Part shown: positions 8,335 through 17,351 of the stretch, piece after piece
How positions within the stretch are numbered: the stretch's first letter is position 1
How the letters are laid out: each line of letters begins with the position of its first letter
Source: an uncultured Kineothrix sp.
Lineage (GTDB): Bacteria; Bacillota; Clostridia; Lachnospirales; Lachnospiraceae
DNA: 64,000 nt
NCBI GenBank assembly: GCA_910588855.1
Contig: CAJUSR010000011.1
Location: 50,843 to 114,842, forward strand
Direction of reading: 5' to 3'
Position numbers and translations under genes: made by a program
The notes under the pieces: generated by a model
The model's database searches: none
What the model was told of the DNA's origin: nothing
The model's input: only the letters and a program-made list of their open reading frames with translations

Positions 8335-9714
8335 TTAACTGCGGAGAAGGTTTTCGCCGATTTTTACCACATCCCCGGCTCCCATAGTTATCAACAAGTC
8401 TCCGTTTATGCAATTTTCTAAGATAAAATTTTCAATGGATGAAAAAGACGGGAGATACGTGCATTGACCGCCTTGGCGGAGGATTTCATCCCTTAAATCT
8501 TTGGAGCTGATGCCGAAGGTATCGGTTTCCCTGGCCGCATAAATATCGGCAAGTACCACATGGTCAGCTAACCGCAGGGCTTTTGCAAATTCGCTGAGGA
8601 AAGCCTTGGTTCTTGTATAAGTATGAGGCTGGAATACGCACCATAAGGATTTATGGGGGTAATTGGAAGCTGCCTTCAAAGTTGCCGTAATTTCCGTGGG
8701 GTGATGTGCATAATCATCTATTATAGTGATGCCGTTGCGCTCTCCCTTATATTCATAACGTCTGTCAGTTCCGGAAAAGCCGGAAAAGGCTTTTTGGACA
8801 GTGCCGCTTCCGATACCCAGCAAATCGGCAAGGGCGATAGCGGCCATTGCGTTGTGTACATTATGTTCGCCCGGAACCATAAGGGAAAAGCTTTCGCTGC
8901 TGCCGTTTTTCCGGTTCAGAAGGAAAGTAGGATGGGCTAAGGCATCGTAACGGATATCGGAGCAGGAATAGTCGCTGTCCGGGGAAGCCCCATAAGTGAC
9001 AATACGGCATTGCAGCCCTTCGGTAATCTCCTTGTAGTTTTCGATATCGCTGCTGATAATTAAAGTTCCGTCTTCGGGAAGAAGGGCGGCAAATTGATGG
9101 AATGAATTGCGGATATCCTGAATATCTTTAAAAAAGTCGAGATGGTCTTCTTCTATATTCAATATAATTCCGATTTTGGGGAAAAAGCTTAAAAAGCTAT
9201 TGGTATATTCACATGCCTCCGTTACGAAATATTCGGACTTGCCTACCCGGATATTGCCGCCAATGGCTTTCAGGATACCGCCAATGGACAATGTGGGGTC
9301 ATAATCCCCTTCCAGAAGGATTTCGGATATCATGGAAGTGGTAGTTGTCTTACCGTGGGTGCCGCTGACCGCAATAGGGATATCGTAATTCTGCATCATC
9401 TGTCCTAAAAGTTCGGCCCTTGTAAGGCTGGGGAGTTCCCGCTCTTTCATGGCAATAAATTCCGGGTTGTCTTCGTGGATAGCGCTGGTATAAACAACGA
9501 CATCAATATCGTCTGCCAGATTGGAGGCTTTTTGGCCGTAAAAAACAGACGCTTTGTTTTTTTCCAAAGATTCGGTAAGGGGGGAGGGTTTGATGTCCGA
9601 GCCGGATACCCGGAAACCTTCTTCCAGCAGGACTTCAGCAAGACCGCTCATGCTGATGCCGCCGATGCCGATGAAATATATGTGACAAGGATGATGGAAA
9701 TCTATTTTGTACAT
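8335..9714 (-). CDS. murC: UDP-N-acetylmuramate--L-alanine ligase
   Basis: 459 residues, the usual family length. It adds L-alanine to UDP-MurNAc, the first amino-acid step of peptidoglycan precursor synthesis in the cytoplasm. Seen: the N-terminal nucleotide-sugar binding motif YFIGIGGISMSGLA (about 13-26), the ATP loop GTHGKTTTTSMI (about 118-129), the Mur-ligase segment ITEACEYTNSF-like and the DDYAHHPTEI motif of MurC (about 330-339). AGGAAGTG precedes the ATG. The gene stands alone in a divergent arrangement with glgC. Its stop codon abuts the DnaA-box-like cluster. Confidence 0.95.
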   Translation of the reverse strand: MYKIDFHHPCHIYFIGIGGISMSGLAEVLLEEGFRVSGSDIKPSPLTESLEKNKASVFYGQKASNLADDIDVVVYTSAIHEDNPEFIAMKERELPSLTRAELLGQMMQNYDIPIAVSGTHGKTTTTSMISEILLEGDYDPTLSIGGILKAIGGNIRVGKSEYFVTEACEYTNSFLSFFPKIGIILNIEEDHLDFFKDIQDIRNSFHQFAALLPEDGTLIISSDIENYKEITEGLQCRIVTYGASPDSDYSCSDIRYDALAHPTFLLNRKNGSSESFSLMVPGEHNVHNAMAAIALADLLGIGSGTVQKAFSGFSGTDRRYEYKGERNGITIIDDYAHHPTEITATLKAASNYPHKSLWCVFQPHTYTRTKAFLSEFAKALRLADHVVLADIYAARETDTFGISSKDLRDEILRQGGQCTYLPSFSSIENFILENCINGDLLITMGAGDVVKIGENLLRS

Positions 9715-9742
9715 GTCTGCACTTCCTATTCTTTTTTATTCT

Positions 9743-9771
9743 TTATTATATGCATATTGCAAAGATGTAAA
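9743..9771 (-). promoter_or_regulatory. Candidate murC promoter
   Basis: On the minus strand TTTACA (9766-9771) is followed by TATAAT (9745-9750) with a short 15-base spacer, or by TAATAA (9743-9748) with a 17-base spacer. It lies 29-36 bases upstream of the murC ATG. The rest of the 316-base murC-glgC gap is AT-rich with several A-tracts, and I see no riboswitch in it. Confidence 0.5.
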
Positions 9772-9948
9772 CGTTTGGAAGAGGTAAATTAAGCCAAATC
9801 CATAAACATTATACAAGCATACGGGGGAAAATGTAATAAGAGCAGGGAAAAATCATGAATTTATACAAATAAAAAAATGATAAAAAAAGAAAATTGTAAA
9901 TTTTCTACATAAAAAATTAGAAAAGATAAAAATTTTTTGTAAATTATA

Positions 9949-9977
9949 TTCACTTTTCTATCAGAATATGGTATAAT
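9949..9977 (+). promoter_or_regulatory. glgC promoter, extended -10
   Basis: A perfect TATAAT (9972-9977) preceded by TGG forms an extended -10. TTCACT (9949-9954) lies 17 bases upstream. A/T tracts at 9880-9945 could act as an UP-like element. It sits 53 bases before the glgC start. Confidence 0.7.
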
Positions 9978-10030
9978 CAAACAACACAATATAGTGTTTT
10001 ATTCTAGTCAGACTAATAAGAGGTGATAAC

Positions 10031-11305
10031 ATGATTAAAAAAGAGATGATTGCCATGCTTTTAGCTGGTGGGCAGGGCAGCCGATTAGGCGTTCTAACAT
10101 CAAAAGTAGCGAAACCGGCAGTAGCTTTCGGTGGAAAGTACAGAATCATAGATTTCCCTTTAAGCAACTGCATTAACTCCGGTGTAGATACGGTAGGTGT
10201 ATTGACGCAATACCAGCCGCTTCGGTTAAATACGCATATTGGGATAGGTATCCCGTGGGATTTGGACAGGAATATCGGCGGTGTGACCGTACTTCCCCCT
10301 TATGAAAAGAGTGCGAACAGCGAGTGGTACACCGGTACTGCCAATGCAATTTACCAGAACATTGATTACATTGACAGCTTTAATCCGGAATATGTGCTGA
10401 TTTTGTCAGGAGACCATATTTACAAGATGGATTATGAAGCAATGCTGGAATACCATAAGGAAAATAATGCGGAAGTGACAATTGCAGTTATGCCGGTACC
10501 GATGGAGGAAGCGAAGAGATTCGGTATTATGATAACGGATGAAAATAAGAAAATTACCGATTTTGAGGAAAAACCGGAGCATCCGAGAAGTAATCTGGCT
10601 TCCATGGGAATTTATATTTTCAGTTGGAAGACGCTGAAAGAAGCACTGGTTGTCAATTCCGGACAGCCTGCATTGGATTTCGGCAAGCATGTCATCCCCT
10701 ACTGCCATAAGAAAGGGGCACCTCTTTATGCCTATGAGTTTAACGGGTATTGGAAGGATGTAGGAACATTAAGCTCTTATTGGGAAGCAAATATGGAGTT
10801 GATTGATATTGTTCCGGAATTTAACCTTTACGAAGAATATTGGAAAATTTATACCAGCAGTACGATACTTCCGCCCCAATACATATCTGAGGACAGCGTG
10901 ATTGAGAGAAGTATTATAGGTGAAGGGTCCAATATCTACGGCAAAGTATATAATTCCGTAATAGGCTGTGGCGTCACGGTGGAAAAAGGGACGGTAGTAA
11001 GGGATTCCATTATTATGAATGAAACTTACATCGGAAAAGACTGTGAGCTGTATAAAGCGATTATAGCGGAAAACGTGACAGTTAACGATAATGTAAAATT
11101 GGGCATGGGCGACGAAGTACCCAACGAGACTGACCCGCATATTTACAACAGCGGTATGGTGACGATAGGGGAAAAGAGCATAATTCCTAAAGGGGTACAA
11201 GTTGGCAAGAACTCCGTAATTTTTGGGGTGACAACGCCGGAAGACTACGATAACGGCTATCTTGCAAGCGGAAAAACATTAATTAAGGCAGGTGATGAAA
11301 AGTGA
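10031..11305 (+). CDS. glgC: Glucose-1-phosphate adenylyltransferase
   Basis: 424 residues. It makes ADP-glucose from ATP and glucose 1-phosphate, the committed step of glycogen synthesis. Seen: the nucleotidyltransferase signature LLAGGQGSRLGVLT (about 11-24), KVAKPAVAFGGKYRIIDFPL, the SGDHIYKMDYE metal/substrate motif (about 127) and a C-terminal left-handed beta-helix of hexapeptide-like repeats from about 290. AGAGGTGATAAC precedes the ATG. It overlaps glgD by four bases, which indicates translational coupling. glgP lies elsewhere in the window (38 kb). Confidence 0.95.
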   Translation: MIKKEMIAMLLAGGQGSRLGVLTSKVAKPAVAFGGKYRIIDFPLSNCINSGVDTVGVLTQYQPLRLNTHIGIGIPWDLDRNIGGVTVLPPYEKSANSEWYTGTANAIYQNIDYIDSFNPEYVLILSGDHIYKMDYEAMLEYHKENNAEVTIAVMPVPMEEAKRFGIMITDENKKITDFEEKPEHPRSNLASMGIYIFSWKTLKEALVVNSGQPALDFGKHVIPYCHKKGAPLYAYEFNGYWKDVGTLSSYWEANMELIDIVPEFNLYEEYWKIYTSSTILPPQYISEDSVIERSIIGEGSNIYGKVYNSVIGCGVTVEKGTVVRDSIIMNETYIGKDCELYKAIIAENVTVNDNVKLGMGDEVPNETDPHIYNSGMVTIGEKSIIPKGVQVGKNSVIFGVTTPEDYDNGYLASGKTLIKAGDEK

Positions 11306-12420
11306 GAGCAATAGGTATTATTTTAGCAGGCGGCAATAATCGTAGGATGAAGGAACTTTCACAGAAGCGTGCTGTATGTGCGATGCCCATCGCCGGAAGC
11401 TACAGGGGCATAGACTTTGCTTTAAGCAATATGTCCAATTCACGGATTCAGAAGGTAGCAGTGCTGACACAGTATAATGCCAGAAGCCTGAATGAACATT
11501 TAAGTTCCTCTAAATGGTGGGATTTTGGCCGTAAACAAGGCGGATTGTTTGTATGTACACCGGAAACGACGGCAGAGAGCAATGCATGGTACCGCGGAAC
11601 GGCAGATGCCATAGCACAGAATCTGTATTTCTTAAAAAATAGCCATGAGCCATATGTAGTAATTGCATCGGGCGACGGTGTTTATAAAATGGATTTCAAC
11701 AAGCTGTTGGAATATCATATCGGGAAGAAAGCGGATATCACGGTGGTATGCAAGGACATGCCGGCAGAGGTGGATTCAGGAAGATTCGGCGTTATCAAGA
11801 TGAATGAGGAAAGCCGTATTGAAGAGTTTGAGGAAAAACCGATTGTAGCAAAATCCAATGTGGTTTCCTGCGGTATTTATGTAGTCAGAAGACGTGCGTT
11901 GATTGAGATGATTGAGAAAGGGATGGAAGAAGACCGTTTCGATTTCGTAAAAGATATCTTAATCCGTTATAAAGACATGAAGCGCATCTTCGGCTATAAG
12001 ATGAAAGAGTATTGGAGCAATATAGCAACGGTACAGGATTACTATAACACTAATATGGATTTCCTGAAACCGGAAATCCGGAATTATTTCTTCCAACAAT
12101 ACCCTGACATTTACTCCAAAGTAGATGATTTGCCGCCAGCGAAATATAATGTGGGCGCGCAGGTGAAGAACAGCTTGATATCCAGCGGATGTATTGTAAA
12201 CGGTACTGTGGAAGGGTCGGTAATATTTAAGAAAACATATATAGGAAATAATTGTTATATCAAAAATTCAATTATATTGAATGATGTATATATCGGAGAT
12301 AATACACATATTGAAAACTGCATAGTAGAAAGCAGAGACACCATCAGGGCGAACTCCTATCACAAGGGAGAAGACGGAATTAAAATTGTGATAGAACATA
12401 ATGACAGGTATGTCATGTAA
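11302..12420 (+). CDS. glgD: GlgD, glucose-1-phosphate adenylyltransferase subunit
   Basis: 372 residues, starting with GTG in a 4-base overlap with glgC. It is a paralogue of GlgC with a degenerate nucleotidyltransferase loop (ILAGGNNRRMKELSQKRAVC) and a shorter C-terminal beta-helix. In Firmicutes GlgD pairs with GlgC as a regulatory or non-catalytic subunit of ADP-glucose pyrophosphorylase. The loss of the canonical G-x-G-x-R-L pattern at the active site fits that role. spoVG follows 35 bases later. Confidence 0.93.
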   Translation: MRAIGIILAGGNNRRMKELSQKRAVCAMPIAGSYRGIDFALSNMSNSRIQKVAVLTQYNARSLNEHLSSSKWWDFGRKQGGLFVCTPETTAESNAWYRGTADAIAQNLYFLKNSHEPYVVIASGDGVYKMDFNKLLEYHIGKKADITVVCKDMPAEVDSGRFGVIKMNEESRIEEFEEKPIVAKSNVVSCGIYVVRRRALIEMIEKGMEEDRFDFVKDILIRYKDMKRIFGYKMKEYWSNIATVQDYYNTNMDFLKPEIRNYFFQQYPDIYSKVDDLPPAKYNVGAQVKNSLISSGCIVNGTVEGSVIFKKTYIGNNCYIKNSIILNDVYIGDNTHIENCIVESRDTIRANSYHKGEDGIKIVIEHNDRYVM

Positions 12421-12455
12421 TAAAACTTTTTGATGTTCCAAGGAGGATGAACGGC

Positions 12456-12731
12456 ATGGAGATTACGGATGTAAGAGTGAGGAAAATTGCGAAGGAAGGA
12501 AAGATGAAGGCAATCGTCTCAATTACGCTTGATGATGAATTTGTAGTTCATGACATTAAAGTAATAGAAGGTGAGAAAGGGCTTTTCATCGCAATGCCGA
12601 GCAAGAAAGCATCAGACGGTGAGTATAGGGATATCGCGCATCCCATCAATTCAGATACTAGGGACCGGATACAGTCTACCATACTTAAAAGCTACGAAAG
12701 AGCGTTGCTTGAACCGGAAATTGCGGTATAA
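12456..12731 (+). CDS. spoVG: Septation / sporulation regulator SpoVG
   Basis: 91 residues. A small RNA/DNA-binding regulator of cell division, sporulation and other traits in Firmicutes. The family N-terminus MEITDVRVRKI begins at 12456, where AGGAGG (12441-12446) has a proper 9-base spacing. The ATG at 12447 directly touches that Shine-Dalgarno sequence and is rejected. Conserved DEFVVHDIKVIEG, GLFIAMPSKK and ahPIN-like segments are all present. It is downstream of glgD and ends before a clear terminator. In Bacillus it heads the spoVG-glmU-prs-pth-mfd region, and here pth and mfd follow. Confidence 0.95.
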   Translation: MEITDVRVRKIAKEGKMKAIVSITLDDEFVVHDIKVIEGEKGLFIAMPSKKASDGEYRDIAHPINSDTRDRIQSTILKSYERALLEPEIAV

Positions 12732-12758
12732 AAATAAAAGACGGGTATAGACATTAAC

Positions 12759-12790
12759 AGGCGCTGTAGAAATACGGCGCTTGTTTTTTT
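12759..12790 (+). terminator. Intrinsic terminator of glgC-glgD-spoVG
   Basis: A 10-bp stem with two G-T pairs (AGGCGCTGTA / TACGGCGCTT) closes a GAAA tetraloop and is followed by GTTTTTTT. A dispersed repeat module begins six bases after the T-run. Confidence 0.9.
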
Positions 12791-12795
12791 GCCTT

Positions 12796-12890
12796 AAGAG
12801 GCTCATCGGAATGCTCCGTACAACAAATAGCAAAACAAGTTTTGCGGTACAATATCCTTTTGTGCCATCCCCCAAGCGCCGCTGCCGGCG
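12796..12890. repeat. Dispersed post-terminator repeat module, copy 1
   Basis: Begins with a 28-base stretch (12796-12823, starting AAGAGGCTCATCGGAATG) that is identical at 34475-34502 and nearly identical at 50594-50621. Similarity to the 34-kb copy continues through CAAAACAAGTTTT and TTGTGCCAT to CCAAGCG and CTGCCGG. At 12.8 and 34.5 kb it starts directly after a terminator T-run. Together with the next element it fills most of the 411-base spoVG-pth gap. No gene is seen. Confidence 0.7.
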
Positions 12891-12891
12891 T

Positions 12892-12999
12892 AGAATCCTG
12901 CAAACAGGATTCTTTTTTACCATATAGGAAAGTCCTTCGCAAGAAGGACATAGATTGAGGAAGAACCGAAGGTTCTTCATGAAGTGTCGAAGACACTTT
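12892..12999. repeat. Dispersed hairpin-array repeat, copy 2
   Basis: Four hairpins in a row. AGAATCCTG-CAAA-CAGGATTCT plus a T-run (12892-12917) matches the terminator at 3010. GTCCTTC/GAAGGAC follows at about 12932-12949. GAAGAACC-GAA-GGTTCTTC lies at about 12961-12979. AAGTGTC-GAA-GACACTT ends the array at about 12980-12998. The third hairpin is extra relative to copy 1 at 3043-3142. The remaining bases before pth contain its probable promoter. Confidence 0.75.
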
Positions 13000-13033
13000 A
13001 TTATATAACAAAGGATTGTTCCACAAAAATTAG

Positions 13034-13062
13034 GTGTATTTCAGGGGGAAGTGTGGTATTAT
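13034..13062 (+). promoter_or_regulatory. Candidate pth promoter
   Basis: TGG-TATTAT (13054-13062) resembles an extended -10. The -35 region (GTGTAT at 13034-13039) is weak. It lies 80 bases before pth, downstream of the hairpin-array repeat. Confidence 0.4.
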
Positions 13063-13142
13063 GGCAAATAGGGCGTTTATAGGGGATGCCTGATGTATAT
13101 AATTATATAATAGGAAAGTAGGGATTCTGATAAGGAGGGCAT

Positions 13143-13718
13143 ATGTTTGTTATCGTAGGTTTGGGAAATCCTTCAAAGGAATATGAAAATACAAGGCATA
13201 ATATTGGGTTCGATACGATAGATGCCATTGCGGATAAATATCATATCCAAGTGGCGGAATTAAAGCATAAAGCGAAAATCGGGAAAGGATATATCGGAGG
13301 GGATAAGGTGATATTGGCAAAACCTCTGACTTTTATGAACTTAAGTGGTGAGAGTGTGCGTGCCATCATAGATTATTATAAAGTGGATGTGGAAACGGAA
13401 CTGGTTGTCATATCGGACGATATCAGCCTTCTTCCAGGGCAGCTTCGGATACGGAAAAGGGGCAGTGCCGGGGGGCACAATGGGTTGAAGAATATTATCC
13501 AGCATGTGGGCGGCGACAACTTCCAGAGGATACGCATGGGCGTAGGGGAAAAGCCCAAGGAATATGATTTGGTGGATTGGGTGCTGGGGCATTTTAATAA
13601 AGAAGACAGGAAAGCGGTAGACGAAGCAATACAGAAAGCTGTACAGGCTGTGGAAATAATATTAACGGATGGGGCGGATGCAGCGATGAATGAGTTTAAC
13701 CGCAAGGTACAAAGTTAA
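13143..13718 (+). CDS. pth: Peptidyl-tRNA hydrolase
   Basis: 191 residues. It frees tRNA from peptidyl-tRNA dropped by stalled ribosomes. Seen: MFVIVGLGNPSKEYENTRHNIGF with the catalytic His (about residue 20), KPLTFMNLSGESV, the DDISLLPGQLRIRKRGSAGGHNGL segment and the family C-terminal region. AAGGAGGGCAT gives a strong ribosome binding site. mfd follows 30 bases later, as in Bacillus, where pth (spoVC) and mfd are also neighbours. Confidence 0.96.
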   Translation: MFVIVGLGNPSKEYENTRHNIGFDTIDAIADKYHIQVAELKHKAKIGKGYIGGDKVILAKPLTFMNLSGESVRAIIDYYKVDVETELVVISDDISLLPGQLRIRKRGSAGGHNGLKNIIQHVGGDNFQRIRMGVGEKPKEYDLVDWVLGHFNKEDRKAVDEAIQKAVQAVEIILTDGADAAMNEFNRKVQS

Positions 13719-13748
13719 AAACGGACGGCGATAAAGGAATGGAGATTA

Positions 13749-16700
13749 GTGATGAGGACATTTACCGCACCTCTTTATGAATTAGGGGAGTTTGAAGAGA
13801 TAAGGAAGCTTCTTAAGAAGCCGGGGGCGGCAGCGCTGACAGGCTGCGTAGATTCCCAGAAAATGCATATGGTTTATGGTTTAAGCGATGGTTTTAAGTA
13901 CAAAATCATCGTTACTTTTAACGATATGCGGGCGAAGGATATCTATGAGGATTATAAGCTTTATGATAAAAATGTAATGCTGTATCCGGCGAAAGACCTT
14001 ATTTTTTATCAGGCGGATATCCACGGGAATCAATTGGTGAAAGAGCGGATGAAAGCATTGCGGCGGGTGATGGAAGGCAGGCCGCTGACAGTGGTAACGA
14101 CCTTTGACAGTTTGATGGCTCCGCAAGTTCCGCTGTCCGTTTTGGAGGAATATGTGGTTTCGATTGGTCAACAGTCCGGTATAAATGAACGGGAGCTGGC
14201 AAAAAGGCTGGTGGGGATGGGATATGAAAAAAATTATCAGGTAGAAGCCCCTGGGCAGTTCAGCATCCGCGGAGGGATTGTAGATATTTTTGATTTGACG
14301 GAAGAAAACCCTTACCGCATTGAGCTTTGGGGGGAAGAGGTGGAGTCCATCCGCAGTTTTGATATTTTGAGTCAGCGTTCCATCGAAAAACTGCAGTCGG
14401 TCAGCATTTACCCGGCCACGGAATTGGTTCTTTCCGAAAAAGATTTGCACAGCGGGATGGAAAAAATAGAGAAAGAAGCGGAAAAATGCAGCGGGAAGTT
14501 CCGGCAGGAATTTAAGACGGAGGAAGCACATCGCTTAACGGTTCAAGTAAAGGAATTGAAAGAACAGGTGATGGAATTTCATGCTTCGGCGAACTTGGAA
14601 AGCTATATCCGTTATTTTTATCCGGAAACCGTTTCGTTTATGGAGCTGTTTGATAAGAATAAGAGCTGCATTTTTATAGATGAACCGGCAAGGGTAAAGG
14701 AACATGCGGATGCGGTGGAGCTGGAATTTCGCGAAAGTATGATGCACCGTCTGGAAAAGGGCTATGCCCTGCCCGGACAGACGGATATCCTGTTCGGGGC
14801 GGGGGAAGTGGCGGCAAAAATGGGGAAAAGTAAAATGGTTACTTTGGCTGCTATGGATAGGAAAAGCCCCCTTTTTAAAGCGGAAAAAAAATTTGATATT
14901 GGTGCAAAGAGCATTGCTTCCTATAATAACAGTTTTGAAGCATTGCTGAAGGATTTGAAGAGGTATAGGAAAAACGGGTACAGGGTCTTGCTTCTGTCCG
15001 GCTCGAGGACAAGGGCGAAGCGGCTTGCCCAGGATTTGCAAGGGGAGGATTTGACGGCTTTCTATAGCGAGGATCCGTTTCGCGAAATACAGCCGGGGGA
15101 GGTTATGACTTTTTACGGCAGGGTATTAAAAGGGTTTGAATATCCACTGATTAAGTTTGTGGTGATATCGGAAAGCGATATTTTCGGGCTGGAAAAGAAG
15201 AAGAAAAAGAAAAGGAAAAAATACGAAGGGCAGAAAATCCATGATTTTGCCGATCTGAAGGTGGGGGATTATGTCGTTCATGAAAATCATGGGCTTGGTA
15301 TTTATAAGGGGATTGAAAAAGTAGAGGTTGAGAAGGTAGTTAAGGATTACATTAAAATTGAATATAGGGATGGGGGGAACCTCTATATTCTGGCTACCGG
15401 TCTGGATGTGATTCAAAAATACGCATCGGCGGATGGTGGGAAGCCGAAGCTGAATAAGCTGGGAACGCAGGAATGGAGCAGGACCAAGAGTAAAGTAAAA
15501 GGTGCGGTTGCGGAAATAGCCAAGGATTTGGTGGAGCTGTATGCCATCCGGCAGCAGAAAGAAGGCTTTGTGTATGGGAAGGATACGGTATGGCAGCAAG
15601 AGTTTGAGGAGCTGTTCCCATATGAAGAAACGGAAGACCAGCTTTTAGCTATTGCAGATACGAAAGCGGATATGGAAAGTACGAAAATTATGGACCGGCT
15701 TATTTGCGGCGATGTTGGCTACGGTAAGACGGAAATCGCTATCCGCGCTGCATTTAAAGCGGTTCAGGAAGGGAAACAGGTAGTGTATCTTGTACCGACT
15801 ACGATTCTGGCGCAGCAGCATTATAATACATTTGTGCAAAGGATGAAGGACTTTCCGGTGCGGGTGGATTTGCTTTCCCGCTTCAGGACCGGAACGGAGC
15901 AGAAAAAAACAGTGGAAGACCTAAAAAAGGGGTTCGTAGATATTGTCATCGGCACCCACAGGGTACTTTCCAAAGATGTGGTTTTTAAAGATTTGGGGCT
16001 TCTTATCATCGATGAAGAGCAGCGGTTTGGTGTGGCGCATAAAGAGAAGATTAAGAAGTTAAAAGACAATGTGGACGTACTAACGCTGACGGCCACGCCG
16101 ATACCGCGGACGCTTCATATGAGCCTGATTGGCATACGGGATATGAGTGTGCTGGAGGAAGCGCCGGAAGACCGGCTGCCGATCCAGACTTATGTGATGG
16201 AGTATAATGAAGAAATGGTGCGCGAGGCGATTATCCGTGAATTGTCAAGAGGCGGACAGGTATATTATGTCTATAACCGGGTACACAACATTGCGGATGT
16301 GGCGTCCAAAATAGCGGAGTTTGTGCCGGAAGCAAATGTGGCGTTTGCCCACGGGCAAATGAAAGAACATGAACTGGAACGGATTATGTATGATTTTATC
16401 GACGGCAGCATCGATGTGCTGGTGTCTACGACGATTATAGAGACAGGGCTTGACATTTCTAATGTAAATACAATGATTATCCATGATGCGGATAATATGG
16501 GACTTTCCCAGCTTTACCAGCTACGGGGGCGCGTAGGGCGATCCAGCAGGACTGCTTATGCATTTTTAATGTACCGCAGGGATAAGATGTTAAAGGAAAT
16601 AGCGGAAAAACGTCTGGAAGCTATCAGGGAATTTACAGATTTGGGCAGCGGCTTTAAAATTGCCATGCGGGATTTGGAAATCCGGGGGGCCGGCAATTTG

Positions 16701-17273
16701 CTGGGCGCCAGACAGCATGGGCATATGCAGGCAGTAGGCTACGATATGTATTGCAAAATGTTGAATGAAGCGGTAAAGAATCTGAAAGGAATCCATACAG
16801 AAGAGGACTTTAACACTTCCGTAGACTTGGATGTGGATGCATTTATACCGCCTTCTTATATTGTCAATGAATTTCAAAAACTGGATATTTATAAGCGGAT
16901 TGCGGGGATTGAAAACAAGGGCGAAAGCGAGGATATGAAAGAGGAGCTTTTGGACAGGTTCGGGGAAATCCCTAAATCGGTGGATAATTTGCTGCGCATT
17001 GCACTGATAAGGGTAAAGGCCCACAAACTCTATATGCCGGAAGTAAAAGGGAAAAACGAAGAAATCCGTTTTTCCCTGAACCGGGATGCCAAAATCAGAG
17101 TAGAGAATATCCCTGCCTTGTTGGAGCAATATCCGAAGCTTTCATTTCAACCGAAAGGAACTCCTTTATTTTCCTTCCGTTATAAAAAGTGTGGGATGGT
17201 GGAACGGGATGCGGAAATGCTGCTGGCTTTTACGGAAGAATTGCTGGAAGCTATGGAGAAAAAATTATTATAA
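13749..17273 (+). CDS. mfd: Transcription-repair coupling factor
   Basis: 1174 residues, full family length. The DNA translocase removes stalled RNA polymerase at lesions and recruits UvrA. In order: a UvrB-like N-terminal region, the RNA-polymerase-interaction domain (about 500-570, beginning near KVGDYVVHENHGLGIY), a superfamily 2 helicase with Walker A GDVGYGKTE (about 655-663) and box II DEEQRFGV, motif VI QLRGRVGRS (about 920-928), and the C-terminal TRCF domain. The frame opens with GTG (13749) followed by ATG (13752); both are usable. It is cotranscribed with pth. Confidence 0.96.
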   Translation: MMRTFTAPLYELGEFEEIRKLLKKPGAAALTGCVDSQKMHMVYGLSDGFKYKIIVTFNDMRAKDIYEDYKLYDKNVMLYPAKDLIFYQADIHGNQLVKERMKALRRVMEGRPLTVVTTFDSLMAPQVPLSVLEEYVVSIGQQSGINERELAKRLVGMGYEKNYQVEAPGQFSIRGGIVDIFDLTEENPYRIELWGEEVESIRSFDILSQRSIEKLQSVSIYPATELVLSEKDLHSGMEKIEKEAEKCSGKFRQEFKTEEAHRLTVQVKELKEQVMEFHASANLESYIRYFYPETVSFMELFDKNKSCIFIDEPARVKEHADAVELEFRESMMHRLEKGYALPGQTDILFGAGEVAAKMGKSKMVTLAAMDRKSPLFKAEKKFDIGAKSIASYNNSFEALLKDLKRYRKNGYRVLLLSGSRTRAKRLAQDLQGEDLTAFYSEDPFREIQPGEVMTFYGRVLKGFEYPLIKFVVISESDIFGLEKKKKKKRKKYEGQKIHDFADLKVGDYVVHENHGLGIYKGIEKVEVEKVVKDYIKIEYRDGGNLYILATGLDVIQKYASADGGKPKLNKLGTQEWSRTKSKVKGAVAEIAKDLVELYAIRQQKEGFVYGKDTVWQQEFEELFPYEETEDQLLAIADTKADMESTKIMDRLICGDVGYGKTEIAIRAAFKAVQEGKQVVYLVPTTILAQQHYNTFVQRMKDFPVRVDLLSRFRTGTEQKKTVEDLKKGFVDIVIGTHRVLSKDVVFKDLGLLIIDEEQRFGVAHKEKIKKLKDNVDVLTLTATPIPRTLHMSLIGIRDMSVLEEAPEDRLPIQTYVMEYNEEMVREAIIRELSRGGQVYYVYNRVHNIADVASKIAEFVPEANVAFAHGQMKEHELERIMYDFIDGSIDVLVSTTIIETGLDISNVNTMIIHDADNMGLSQLYQLRGRVGRSSRTAYAFLMYRRDKMLKEIAEKRLEAIREFTDLGSGFKIAMRDLEIRGAGNLLGARQHGHMQAVGYDMYCKMLNEAVKNLKGIHTEEDFNTSVDLDVDAFIPPSYIVNEFQKLDIYKRIAGIENKGESEDMKEELLDRFGEIPKSVDNLLRIALIRVKAHKLYMPEVKGKNEEIRFSLNRDAKIRVENIPALLEQYPKLSFQPKGTPLFSFRYKKCGMVERDAEMLLAFTEELLEAMEKKLL

Positions 17274-17351
17274 AAAGGGTGAACGATTCTGCTTCTTCGC
17301 GGCTCTTATAGTCAGATACGTATCGGAAGGAACAAAAAGGAGCTTATAACC

